From NCBI GenBank assembly GCA_000469685.2, contig LS997562.1, forward strand, positions 7,502,007 through 7,566,006: a DNA stretch of 64,000 bases. Direction: 5' to 3'. This stretch comes from Haemonchus contortus. Its lineage: Eukaryota > Nematoda > Chromadorea > Rhabditida > Trichostrongylidae. Each line of letters starts with the position of its first letter. Positions within the stretch are counted from its first letter, which is position 1. Made by a program: the position numbers and the translations under genes. Positions 1 through 44,500 of this stretch are shown piece by piece. The notes beneath the pieces were generated by a model, which was given only the letters and a program-made list of their open reading frames with translations, was not told the origin of the DNA and ran no database searches.

Positions 1-2062
1 TGCGTTTTATTTTTGTACAAAAGAGCTGTGTGAACGGCGACTATTTCATGCGGTGATGCTGCCTATTTATATAATCTTCAGTTATTCCTATGTAAATTAT
101 TCCTCAATCCTTTTTTTTGTCACCTCGTTTTTGATTTTATGTTCATTGTGTGGTGTGGCTCCGAACAATTAGTGCAGGGGCGGAACAACCGGGAAGGGCG
201 CGGTTGCATTGCGGTCACCCTGATTTGGACGAGATTGAGCAGGTTCTTCTGTCTGACACCATTAATCGCTTGAACCCCAAACGCCTAGACAGATAGCCCT
301 AGTTTCTTATTTATCAGAAGTACTTTCTCCAATGTTTAATGCGTAGTGAGAGATGGAGAGGGGTCAAATGACGTTCACGATCTGGTGTCCGTTCCAGCGC
401 CTTCCAGTACTTCCCCTCCACCCGTCATACTACCTACAAGAATGGCTGCGTTCAGACTTTGTCGGGCGACTTCCAACCACTCGGCCAAGGATCCAGCAGT
501 TATGGTTAAACCATCGGTATTGATCTATAGCAAGCCGAGCGTGGGTTTGGACCTCGGTATATGCCATCCAAAGTCTCAATGCAACCACTCATATTGCGGT
601 CATTTTTATGTTTTATGTTTTTGTCGTTTCCACGGTGACTTTGATCCATAGTTGTTGTTTTGTGCGGATGTTTCCTAACCAGTGAGTGTCGTCCGCGCCG
701 CAACCGCACGCTTCCCAGTTGCTCCACCCACATATCTAGCTGCTCTATGTAATGGGTTGGAGAATGGGTTCCCTGGACGAGTAGAAATTCGAACGTGTGT
801 GTTTATTCATTCCGTCATACGGCTTGCCTGCATTTGAAATTGTTCATTGCAAAATTATCGAATGGTCATTAGGTTCGATTTCAGGTTCTGGTGGCGATGA
901 TGATGGTTGTCGATGCCACGGGATTGGCGCTCATCCCATGGGATCGACTATCAGATCTCATCGTAGTGGGCGTTACTTGGTTCTTTAAGTTCTTCATAGT
1001 AGGTGAGTACGGTAAACTCAGTAATATTGAGCCATTGGTTTGTGAAATAGTTGAATTTGACCTTTTTTAATTTTCAATTATTTTCTTTATATTTGTTTCC
1101 TTCATTCAATTATTCAAATTGGATAATAGTCAATGTGAACTCTAGACTGTCTAGTCAAGGCTTGACTTTAGAACTGTTTAGTAGTGTGAAGGTGATATTT
1201 ATGGGCTTCTGATGTAATCTTATCACCAGGCTTATCACATAACCCTGGAATAAATCTATCGTGTGTATCTCTGTGCTCTTTACTCTTTGATACGGTATGG
1301 AATACCATTGGTATCGTCAGCGATTTCGTGCCAATTTCGTTGTTTTCCCAGATTTCTTTTGTAGTGACCGGATCCGTTTACAGCTTGCACTGACTCCCCA
1401 TTTCCCCTCTTTTTTCATTTTCTTCTAGCGATTCCAACTTATAACGTCTCCTCAGCTGATAGGTAGGGCAAGTAATCAATCTATAATATATCTGATACCT
1501 TCCGTCATTTTTCAGATTATCCAGTGAGTCATGAGTTGTTAAGGTAGTTTGAGGGATGAGAGGATGTCTACGTTCATCAAAAGCAATGTTGGTGGCTTCT
1601 CATTTCGTGACTCTCGCTTTGGTTCTCATCAGTCAGCTAAGCGACCCTCCACAGGAGATAGATAGACAAACCTATAAACGTTGTCATCTTCGTTCCTCGT
1701 GACTATCGAGAAATTAAAATCGGTGTTATTTAGGGGTGGGCGGCGCATGGTTCTGACCTTTCCAGCGAAGAACTCCTCCACTTTTTACTCCGTGTTTCTA
1801 TGAGAAGTCCCTTCTTTCTTATCTAGCTGTCATCTTCTGTCTTGCTTCATCATCTGCCAGTTTACTTCCCTTGAATGTTTCTTTTTCTTTTTTTTCCTCA
1901 TGAATATTGATGTCGCATCGTTCTTATCTATCACGCTTAAAGGTCACATCGTCACTTGGCTTCTATTTAGCAAATAGCGCTTCTCTATCAACTGGTTCTC
2001 TGGCGTTTTTAGTTATAATTTGAACGAATACTTGATAGAACAGGCGTCCTTTTAGAAATTCA
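1..2062. other. Region without a recognisable gene
   Basis: No reading frame here has both plausible splice sites and a recognisable domain on either strand. Open stretches at 346-651 and 797-988 have low-complexity, non-conserved translations and look like chance ORFs. The segment probably contains upstream sequence for the PQ-loop gene that begins at 2069. Confidence 0.5.
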
Positions 2063-2063
2063 G
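2057..2063 (+). other. Probable trans-splice acceptor of the PQ-loop gene
   Basis: AATTCAG ends five bases before the ATG at 2069. An acceptor this close to a start codon with no upstream coding exon is what nematode spliced-leader addition sites look like. This is inferred from position only. Confidence 0.45.
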
Positions 2064-2068
2064 CATCG

Positions 2069-20927
<18,859 letters not shown>

Positions 20928-23900
20928 GTTAGCAGGGTTTCGTTCTCGACTTGAAGTCAGATGACGAGCTGTTGCGTTGCGGTCGGCATAGCGTGTTCAA
21001 CCGCGACGCAACCGCGCGCATTTGTGTATATGTTGTGTCTCGAGTGGTAGCGACACAGAAGCACAAACAAGTTGTACTTACAGATCTCGATCGACGTATT
21101 TATTCTCGGCCAAGTGTTTGTGTATCGAAAAAATACAGATTCATCTGAATTGCCGTACAATTCGAGTTCACCGGTGCATTCGGTTATTGATTAGCTGCTT
21201 TCCGATTGACAATGGCCAGTGATGCAGTATTAGTGCCATGTAATTCGCTCGCCTTTGTTGGCGTCAAGAAGCGACGCGCCCAAGTCGAGCGGCACCGGCT
21301 CGACATAGTCGCTTAATGTTGTCTATTTGTTGTGTACTTTGTTGTATTCCTCTTTGTTTCTACTGATCTGAACTAGACGTGATTCCTCAATGGTCAAGTC
21401 TACTTATCTTCCAGTCGATCTTGAGCGAAGCAGCGAAAAGAGTCTGCATCGGGGTTGAACAGAATTCCGATTTCCGGTATCCGCATACGCCACAGCTGGC
21501 GACCATCCTGTAAATGATAGCCCGGGAATTTGGCAAGGTTTCGGTGGCCCATCTAGGCTCTAGTGCGTTCTTATGCTGCTACTAGAGGTGGCGCGGATTT
21601 ATCAATAGGTATTGATTTTACGCATGTGATTAAGGACATAATCAATATACATACAGAAGCGCTAGTATCAAGTGAAGTTGTCTTAATAAGCATGAATAGG
21701 CCGCTGTTATCAGATGTTTTGGTGATATTCTACATATATTCTAAAGTCAGCTGGCGCCATCCCAGGATTTCCTGAGTAAAAAGGTTAAGCTGCTGACCAG
21801 GCTCTTCGGGATACGCCACGCGTTCGCCTCTTGACCGGCATAGCTAGCTTCTCTAGTAGAACTAACTGTTCTATGCATACTTGACTAGTGTTGTTTCCAT
21901 TTTGGGAATGAGATCCAGAGCCTTGGACCGCAGCGCTGATTGGTACCTTGAATTCCTGAAGTCGCCTGTAAAGGGTTGGGAGCGAATTAATCGAGCGAGT
22001 CTATCGTCAGGATGGTAAATGAAGAGCCGACTTGGCCTCAGGGCTAGATCACTCGGCAAGTACGGGCAATCCCAGAGGGGCCCTATATCTTTATGTCTGG
22101 CCCCCCTAACATTTTTTCATCTTCATCCTGACTTCTGTAATTTAGATCTATGCCACCTCATCCCTGATGAAGATTCAATAATGAGTATATGCGTGTTCAT
22201 AAGTCTCTTACACGATGGCTTTAATGTTATTGATGTTCAGTGCACCTTTGTTTACTATTTTTGTTTGGCAGCTGTTTATATTTGGCTGCATTAGGCCTTT
22301 CGTTCGAGTTGGTTGTGACCATTTTTAACCGCATAGTTTTCGTTCATCTGACTTTTAGAGCGGCTAAGCTTTTCAGCTGAGCGCTCAGTAGTGATCCCAT
22401 CCACCTATCCCAGATGGTTTGGTGGCGGAGACTTAGTTTCTCTACTGTAAGAATGAGTATTGTTTCCTTCTGTGATACGTGCTATTGTTATTCTTTCTTC
22501 GTGTAGAATTACGTCTATCCATTCTACCATATATCTTCCATTTCTTCAGAGAATAGTAGAGCGTTGTTTTTGTGCCTTTTATTTGACCCGCCACAGTCGC
22601 CAAAGTGTTGCAATTGTGAAAGTGGCCGGTTGCATGGATCACCGCCACCCAAGGTGATCCCAGGCGTTACTCGCTCTATCCTATAGATTTATTTTGACTA
22701 TAGCTTGATATTTGTGATTTCTATACAACGCGCATTGAATTGTCGCGTGAAATGAAGTCTTCGAAGAATTATTTTTCAAAATTCGATGTAGATGTTCTTT
22801 GAACATTGGTTACTTCAATAGAACATTTTCAAAGTGATTCCAGAATGTATGGCTCCATGTATCCCTTTACTCGGGTATAATAGCCTCACTTCCAGTTAAT
22901 CCTGCGGTCTTTCACACCATCTCGTGCCTAATTGATCAAAGCCACCCAGCAACAGACATTGTCTGTGACATACCTGGTCGGTATCATATCGGTGTAAGTT
23001 AGTTTTTAGTTTTTTAAGGCCAAATTTTTGAAAGTCAAATTGTGTAGCCACTACTAATTGAACTAAATGGGATCAATGGCCACCAGAAGGGCTATCTTTC
23101 CTACCGGGTAGGGGTGGGATGGGTGGGGAGGACTAGTCATATAGTGATAGTACTGACGTATGGGAGTTGATTCCGTCTATGAACTGATCACAACTTCGGT
23201 GTTAATGCCGTCCTAGCCATAAATTGCGATGGAAGAGATTCGTCTTGCAGTCATCTGATCAGCCCAGCAGTCTATTCAGTTTTTGTGAACTGATACGAGC
23301 GAATGTTTGGGCTCGATCATTGACTTGATCGTCTCAATCATTGACTTGAGTCTGCTAAGCTCTTTGGAAGTCCTGATTAAAGCGGAATTACCCCTTATTG
23401 ATGCCTTGCCAAGGGATTCTTGCTTAAGTCAACTGCCAGTGATTGCGAAAAGTTAAAGGTGCAGCAGTATAGACATGAATTAGACGACTTTCAGACTACG
23501 ACATACCAACACTCCAAAGCTCAGAAAACCAAACACCATAAAGGTCAGTGATGCAGTGCCCGGCCACTGCAGTTTGGAGTGGATCACGGAGGTTTTCCTA
23601 AGAGTTAGATTGGTTTGAAATGTAAACCGATAGACTGAATTGAGTGCGTCGGTAAAAAGTGATAAATGAGCAATGAATGGAAAGCATAGTGGTAGAGTAA
23701 TGAATGATGGAAATGTTGCTAAGGTTACACCCCCTGGGAACTCATGTAAATTACAGATTCTGAGAAGTATAATCGCTTCGAAATGATGGTTCATACATTC
23801 GCACTCTATCGAGCAAACATCAAATGTGAATTGCCTTCGTTTTGTTACTGACTAGAGCAGGTCTACAGCTCCTAGCACGCACGTGAGGAGCAGTTTGTAG

Positions 23901-24264
23901 CTACGTATGGCGGCGCCGGATAGTTAGCATAGTAATTAGCTGGAAGGCATGTGAATGGCAGTAAAACTCAGTATGTCAGTTGAAGAATCGAATGTTCCGA
24001 AGTTTTTTTCCTGAATAGGGAATCTGATGGATAGCCTACCACCGTCAAAGCTCGTTTCGTCGTCGTTCAAAGAGACTTGATGAATGTCTTGTTTTTCAAA
24101 TAGTAATTATGCCAAATTGGACTCGGCACATGCTTAAGAGGACTTAGGTCCAGGAAATTGAAGGGAGCCAGCAAAAATATTATAATCCACTCGGGTGAAC
24201 ACTTTGTTGTAGCGGAAAATGGAGGAGTAGAGTAAAATTCTACTTATCACTTAGGGGATTTCTG
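20928..24264. other. Region between the PQ-loop gene and cdk-7
   Basis: The missing last exon of the PQ-loop gene (about 20-30 residues) should lie here but could not be identified. One antisense open block (23597-23507) has a CTCTTAG acceptor and a GTATGT donor and translates sensibly in one frame (ENLRDPLQTAVAGHCITD), but it has no partner exon. Otherwise nothing was seen. Confidence 0.4.
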
Positions 24265-24271
24265 ATTTCAG
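24265..24271 (+). other. Probable spliced-leader acceptor of cdk-7
   Basis: GATTTCAG ends nine bases before the cdk-7 ATG at 24280, with no coding exon upstream. This is the usual geometry of a nematode SL trans-splice site and it supports the chosen start. Confidence 0.6.
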
Positions 24272-24279
24272 TGTGAATA

Positions 24280-37103
<12,824 letters not shown>

Positions 37104-37310
37104 GCCTTTGTGCCCTTTTGTGTGTGAGGGGCGATACGGCCGGATTCCGCCTGTGGAGTATCAATGACCGGCGTCAGGAAAATATTCAGATATTGTTTCT
37201 ACACAGAGCTATCAAAGTCTGTGACTTGTATTATGCAGGGTATTGGGCAAGTGTTTGATCAAACAAATAAATAAATAAACAAATAAAAAACCCGCCAGGG
37301 GTAGTGCTTT
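37104..37310 (+). terminator. 3' end of cdk-7, AATAAA cluster
   Basis: Repeated AAATAAATAAATAAAC and AATAAA signals lie at 37264-37290. On the opposite strand an AATAAA ends at about 37306, so this short gap probably serves convergent transcripts. Confidence 0.5.
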
Positions 37311-37565
37311 TTATTGATCAGTGTAGCAATTCAGCCCTATAGGTACATAATTTGAGTTAGTACCTACTTTGAAACGGTGATGTTCCAGTAACGAACCGTT
37401 GTGCTGTCTGGATGAGGAGCTACCACTACCAGCACGTGCAGGCGGTGGTCCACAGATGAAACGGCGACGACTACGCGACGATGGTTCGCCGCCCCGTCTC
37501 AACATTTGAATCTGTTCATTTCCTGGTAATTTCATATGCTGTTGATCCTCCATTGTTGTTTTCAT
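37311..37565 (-). CDS. Small unrecognised ORF, Arg/Ser-rich
   Basis: 84 codons from ATG to TAA, with an in-frame TAA directly before the ATG, so it either stands alone or begins by splicing within the ORF. The chain has an RRGGEPSSRSRRRFICGPPP segment followed by GSGSSSSRQHN. An AATAAA overlaps the stop region on this strand. It lies downstream of the Srt gene on the same strand and could be an extra last exon of it, but no in-phase acceptor was found. Function unknown. Confidence 0.3.
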   Translation of the reverse strand: MKTTMEDQQHMKLPGNEQIQMLRRGGEPSSRSRRRFICGPPPARAGSGSSSSRQHNGSLLEHHRFKVGTNSNYVPIGLNCYTDQ

Positions 37566-37890
37566 TTACTGGTATTGTTTATCTTTCTTATGGGTTCTTT
37601 AAATGAAGTGAAAATTTCTGAGTCTCTACGATTTGACGATAAAGGACGCGTGTTCAAGAAACATTGGTGACGGATCTGTCTGGGAGCGATCAAGGATGCC
37701 TTTATGGCTCACTGAAATAATTCGTTTCCTTCACTTGGGACCTTCATATGGTTAGGATCTTTTGACGCGTTCAGATCCATGGCGTAATCCTCTAAGCGCG
37801 ATGTAGTTCCCAACAACTACTTGAATTTCAGAAAGGGGCACATATAGGGTGACCCACATGAAGTGTGACGGGCAATAAAAAAATCAACTT

Positions 37891-38142
37891 ATGGGCTTCT
37901 GGACTGGAGGAAGCGGTGATCGCTTGGATGGAAATGAACGCGATGAACGTCAGCTGAACCTTCCACAGGATTGGGCACCGGCCCACAGCACAACGAAGAT
38001 GCTGCAATGTTGTGAAACCACGCTCCCGGGTTTTTGGGGCGAAGCAGTTTTGACCTTAAAATTCTCCGATCTCAATCCTTTGGATTTTGCAGTATGGGCG
38101 ATTCTGAAGCAAAGAGCCTGCGCTTTCAAACACAGGTCTTAG
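37891..38142 (+). pseudogene. Tc1/mariner transposase fragment (C-terminal part)
   Basis: The translation contains QDWAPAHSTTKMLQ, LPGFWGEAV and DLNPLDFAVWAILKQRACA. This is the second catalytic Asp block (QDxAPAH) and the SPDLNPLDF-type block of IS630/Tc1/mariner transposases, here with the leading Ser-Pro degraded. No N-terminal DNA-binding part or paired terminal repeats were found, so it is a truncated relic. Confidence 0.75.
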
Positions 38143-38537
38143 GAACCTCTGAAAGGAAGTTTTATTGTAGAAGCGTGGGATGAAAGTGAGTGGTCGATGG
38201 ATCGGCACCAAACTCGTTTGGGCTAGCCAATACAAGTCATTGTGTGGAGGTGAAGTATAGGGGTGTATCCCAAATAGGTACATCAACTTTATTAAACCGT
38301 TATTTTCTACAAATTTATACTAGCTGACAAATTGCACTTTAGTCTTGTTTCTAAAGGTATCACCAAGATTTTGATCGCCATCCAAATGCATTCTCGTGAT
38401 TTTACATTTCGTATTTTCGTCACTTCCTGAAAAATAGCATCAAGTATTAGATGACAGTTGAGTTCTGAAATAATTGAGGGGGATAGGAAATTCCGTGCCT
38501 CACAATACTTACAACAATAGTAGTTTAAATTAATGCT

Positions 38538-41500
38538 CTATAACACACTTATATGATGCTTTGTAGTCATTGGATGATCCTGAACGCTGACTTGACGTGG
38601 ATGGATTTTGTCTCGAATGGCCCTGAAATTTAAGTGGAACTCAGCAAAGCTTTCCAGCTGTCTGGCTACGCATCATAAAGTCAAGACATGGTGGCGCGAC
38701 AAATTCGCGCAGCTTGGTGCTCGCCGTACGCGAAAAATTCGCGGACTTATCTTTTGGTGCACTCCTGCAACTCTACCACTTCAGGCCCTTGTTTTATCAC
38801 TTTTTTAGCCTATTTTTACGAATCATGTAATATACTCACCGATTAACAACTAAGTAGATGATCGGATACACACCACTGTTCAGGATCCACATCATGTTCA
38901 CTGCCATATATGTCCAAATAATCGGTGGTAGTATCGCCTGAAATTCAAAGTAGATTTGACAGATTTTTTTTTAATACAGATGAGATAAGTGTTACCCAAG
39001 TGTGTTCAGAAATTCCTTTACATGTACTACACACTTTGTATACATTTGTCTTTGTAGGGATGTAGTGGCAAGTAGCGCACTATCACACACGGACGGTCAC
39101 TGATTTGGACCCCGGGTCGGTATTCTCCTTGGACCGCCCAAGCATTTCATCCCTTCTGTTTCGGATAGCTGTTACCAGACTCGTCTGGTTGGATTAAAGC
39201 ACTGGCTGTCCATCGGCTGGCTACCGCAAGTCATGATATACAGTACCGCTCAAAAAGAAATCACCTCGAACCTTTTTTGCCATAACTCATCTCGAATTCA
39301 ATTTTTTTGACTGACTTTTTGATATGTTGTCAACAGTAATGATTTTCAATATTCCCATCACACAGCTCACGGAACTCTTTTTTAATTCCGCTCAAAAGGC
39401 CACTTTTCACACTTTTTCTAAACAGGACAAAATAACATCAGTTTCAATAATTTAAAATAAATCGCCTCACTTGAGCGCTATCATCATGAGATCTAAATCT
39501 AACTAACTACTAGTCTAATACTTTGTAGCGAAGTTGTTGGTATCGTTAACGGCTTAGCATCTACGGACCATTGGTTCAACCAACTTGTCGATCCAGCACT
39601 CACCAATTTTCCTCAATTCTTCTTCAAATCCGCCGAATCTCTGAGCAGCATTTGTGATTGTTTTAACGGCTGTCCTTTTCTCGAGACCTTGCCACGAGGG
39701 TTCAAGGATCTTCAGTTCAGGGGACAGGCTAGGTCAGTCAAGACATCGAATTTTCCGTTGAGTCGGACACTCGCGCCCCTTTGTAGATCTGTGTTTGGGA
39801 TCGTTATCTTACTGGAAAGTAAGTTTTATGCCGTGCACAAGACGGCCGAAAGGTAGCATGCATTACTGCAAATGTTCTACGTACATCTGCTGGTCCACAG
39901 TGGTCTGAATATTGTGCAGGGACCCCATGGCTATACTCCGAGAACATCCCCAAACCAATACTGAGCCAACACCATGCCTGAGAGTTGACAATTGGGACTA
40001 GGGGTCGAAACTTGTATTTTAAAAGGTCGTCTACGAACGAAATCCCATCTCTATCAAGCAAAACAATCTTTGACTAGTCGTTTTACACGACTTCGAGTCA
40101 TTGGTCGGAGATCCAGTGAAGGTGCTTACGCGCCCACTGAAGTCGAACTCGTCTGTTTTCCAGAGATCCACATACTTTCTCACAAGTCCTCTTCCATATA
40201 ATCCAGCATCCCGCAGGCGTCTGTTGATGGTACCTCTAGATGGTAGCAATGTCGTCGTCGTCGATATTCCGGCCATTATATCGGAAGATGCTCGTCTGGA
40301 ATCTTGGGTCGACGCACAAATGGTCTTCCCCAAGCCCTAAAGAGTGGCAATACGTGGCCTTTACGAACGGGCTTGTTTGTTTGGGTCTGTGAGAGACTCA
40401 GTACTTCAGATAGCCTTCGCAATCGTAGACACTATCACAATAAACAGCCTTGGATGTTGAGCATGGGTCAATTCCTGCTTACTGCCCGTGGCAGTGGCGG
40501 AGTGCTGCTCTACGATCAGGGTGCGAGAGCCGGAGTTTCGTCTTTTCACTGAGACCGATCAGCTACCAGAACAAAGAATCACCAACACTTCTGGACTCAG
40601 AAAACACCATGAAATCTACCTGAAGAACATGACCCTTTCGCAAGTTTTTTGAAAAAAAAATTACCCATTTGGCGGGAAGCGTGCTACTGCCGATTCTGCA
40701 TCGCAGAAGAGTCGGTAATGTTTGAAAAGGGAGCTGTCAAAAAATCCCCCAGAAACGTTGAGTTCAAGCTGAGTTATGGCGAAAAAGGTTCAAGGTGATT
40801 TCTTTTTGAACGGTACTGTAGGTCACATAGGCATTCATCATCCCACTACTATTCTTCCGAATTGAAGTCGAATGCGGGGCGCATCTATCTCCGGGGAGGT
40901 TGATTAACGTCAAAAGGCTCCATCCTTTATTCTTTATGCCTCTGCAATCAAAATAGACTCTCATGAATTGTTTGGCTCTAGAGAATCCATTATAGCTGCC
41001 ATTCTCGTCATGTATTTACGCATAGTAACCTTATTTGCTAGCTTGTTTACTAACTATATATTCACCTGTGCATTATGCCATAAAAAATTAAGTATTGTGC
41101 AATAGGCAGTGATGACGAGCGCTTGTATGAGTACTTTCATTTCAGCACGACTATTTGAGTTGGACATGAAACGTCTTCGCTGAAAAAAAAAGAATATCAC
41201 TGTATATAGCAAAGTACATGGTAGAAAGTAGTTGATACTTACGGTACGATAAAGTGCGATGATGACAAGAATGTAAAACACTGCTGAGATCAGTATAGTG
41301 CTCAATTCGATGATCATTTCCACTTTCTGGACTATCCACGAAAATTTGAGGCCATAGTTGTAATCCCATGAGTACCTGAGCAGTAGGAGGTTTGTCTGGG
41401 CAAAAGTTAATGAGTATTTGGAAGGTTGTACCGGGAAAGTTTTCAGGGTTGCCCAGAAAAGGAAGTAGGATGGGGATAGTTATCCTGCATTATCAAAGTA

Positions 41501-44500
41501 TTTAGTCTAGTCGAGACTTTCATGAGTAGATTAGAGGTACAGTTCTCGGTAATTATGAGGTATCAATTTAGTTTCACACAAGTATGTAGTGGAAGTGGTA
41601 GTTCAGGCTAGGGCAAAGGTAAAATTGGACGAGAATGTTTCAAAAAAGCTGCATGGAAGAGGTCCTCGGACGAGCTGTTCGAATACGCGCGCCATTGCAT
41701 ACAGCTGGCTGAATACGCTGCCTGTAGGCATGGTGTGGGTCCCGGTACGGATGGTGCGATCTCTACAGCTTCTAAGACGCCTAACAACCCGTGTGTCCTG
41801 GGTGTATACTTCGATTAAGCCGGATGGGGTTCCCTTATTACGCCTTATCTTGACGTTTCTTCTATCCGACAGCGTCTTTTAGAATATGCCTTCGCTTTTG
41901 GGAATCACAGGTTCTTTCTAGAAAGATAGCTCAATAACCATTTTTATCGTCAACTGTGCCCCTAATGAAATTTCAGTATGTAGGTGTCGTAGGCTCAGAT
42001 AATGGACAAGACCCTCAGCACCAAGTTCATCTTTAAATCTGCACCTGTAAATTCCTTTGCATCCCTCTCTAATCCACTGAACTATCGAGAACTGTCTAGC
42101 TTTCAGCAAATCAAATCAAATCAAATAATATTATAGGAGTCCATTAGGGGACAACAAAAAAAGTTGATTCTGGGACATTCGAACTCACTGATCAGGAAAA
42201 TAGCGGATTGTTGCCCACGGGGACGACAAAGCGCTGGCGAACAGCAACCAAATTACCATGCTGAAGCCGATCCAATTCTAAAAGTGCGATTGAAATTGAA
42301 TGTGAGGAGGTTATAAGTGAAACGATTGTTCTCAAAGTCTTACTATGACGGCTTTTTCACTGAATAGAATGGCATCAAGTGGAGGCGAATAGATCTGTAT
42401 GAATCGATTGAATGATAGTACAAGGGTAAGGACGGTATAGGCAACATAGGCTGGTGTTGCCAATACGCCCATTGCCTGAAATATACGCTGCTGGATTCAT
42501 GGGCTGTAGTAAGTCATTTCGGGCATTAAACATTCCCTACAAAATCTCTCAAACCAGTCACTTACTAGTTCAGCTACATTGTCTGCAAATAAAACCCGTC
42601 TGGAGTCGAAACTACCCCCATTTTTTGGTTCCACACCTATCTAACTTCAAGAGATAAATGTGTCATTCGGAAGTGAACATCGTGTGCAGGCACGTAACCC
42701 GCTCCTAGTTAAAACCCCACCCACTAGCCTGAACCTTGTTTTGGTTTCTCTGAATTTGACTTCACGCGAATCAGAAAGGATCGGTAAAAATCAAGTTACA
42801 GCTTACTTTAGTACTCATCATCGAACCCAAACACATCAGCTGTTGTTTGAGTATTCTCACCTATGTTTACCTGTTGATTCAGAGCATTAAGTTGCTACGA
42901 ATAGAATACCAATGAACTGATGTTTAAACAAACCTTCGCCAAGTCAGGATGCGCCACAGACTGCGTTATTGTGAATATACCAGTGGCAAAATGAGGTACA
43001 CATTGAACAACATCGAACACACCCAGAACGAACATAAATTTATATGAAGCCATTTTCATCAGATCATGGTCTTTCCACAGAAGCTGAAAAGGAAGGAATG
43101 TGTTAGTTCTGTTCGTCAGCACTCATTGACTTCTCCTTGTCAAAGGCTTCGGCTGGAAGTGCTCGAAAAATCAGTTTTTGACAGCATAACAGACTCGATC
43201 AGTATCAATAAGTTCATAGAAGATCTACAAACTACGAAGGAAATGCAACGCCGCCTCCTTCGGTCAAACTCCGCCCACTTCTGATGTTCCACGGCAAAAC
43301 AACGTCAGTTTCGATGCACTAGTCTGCCATATTTGGCCACTCTGGAGCAAAAGTAGAGTTTTCCTACTGAAAGTGAAACAGTTCCACAATTCCGCCCAGT
43401 TGGATCAAGATTTTGCCCATTGCACGCAAACCTACAGGGGAGCTCCTAAATTATTTCATCGTAACTTGTTACTTTCTTCCCATTCAGGTTGAAGAATCCC
43501 TTCTCTAGCTGTGTCCTATATCTTTTGAAATTTAGCCGTTAACTAAGTCACATTGGCTTGCTGAATGGTTAAAAACATCAATCATTTTACTTCAATTAAG
43601 ACAACCGGTGACAATAAATTTTCCTTATGTACGTAGATGGCCTTAAAGTACAAATGTACTGGTTAGTATCTAAAACAAGTGACATCATCAGTTTTTTCTT
43701 TTCAGTGATTATCATTGAGATGTTAATTCAGAGGAACTAACCACTAAAATAATTGAGTAGGCGCATCCACATGCTATAGACATTACCATCATAAAGGAAC
43801 CAACAATCACATCGCTAAGTGGAGTTCGACCTGAAATAATTCTCAAAAATTCGTCAGAGGCTCAGTAGAATAGTAGAACTTTCCAATAAGTATGACTAGG
43901 GCAACGGATTTCTTCAAACTTGACTGGAACTAGATAGAGGTAGACCTGGAACTGTCCCGTCTCATCCTTAGAAACTTCGCCGGATGAGCAATGAGGTAGC
44001 ATGAACAGCATGGGAAGTGGATGAGAACCTTTAGTATAAGAGAATCCTTTGGGATTAGGATAAGAAAGATAAGGAGCTTGGGACCGAAAGGGTTCAGCTT
44101 GGTAATCTGGTAGGTACCTCTTATTACCATTTTCATGACTCGATCTGCCATTTCATGTGGGGGGATGGGTTTCTATAAATATAGGTAGATGTCCATTCCT
44201 TCATACAAAATGCCAGGTCTAATAAGGAGGATCCAGACTGCAACTTGTAGTGGGACAGTGGACTACGGTACATCCGAACCGTTTTCCCATATCTTCGTCT
44301 GCGCTGGCTGAACGCAGTATGTAGTGGCCTTGGTCCCTCCATCTAAGCAGGAGTTGGAGTGCAGCGTTCATTTCAAGAAAATTCACCGCCACTCCTTTAA
44401 GGGGCTTATGTAATGACTCGAATGGGGGTTTGGCATTCCAATCGAAGTCAAGCCCATTACTTTTTTGAAGAAAAATTTACCACTGAAATCCGGAACGTCC

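Noticed and set aside
23507..23597. Antisense exon-like block (ENLRDPLQTAVAGH...)
   Set aside because: Splice sites are acceptable but no neighbouring exon in matching phase was found, so it is not called a gene.
38221..38290. Possible transposon end (GGGGTGTATCCCAAATAGG) after the transposase fragment
   Set aside because: It resembles a mariner left end in the wrong orientation for the adjacent fragment, and no partner end was found.
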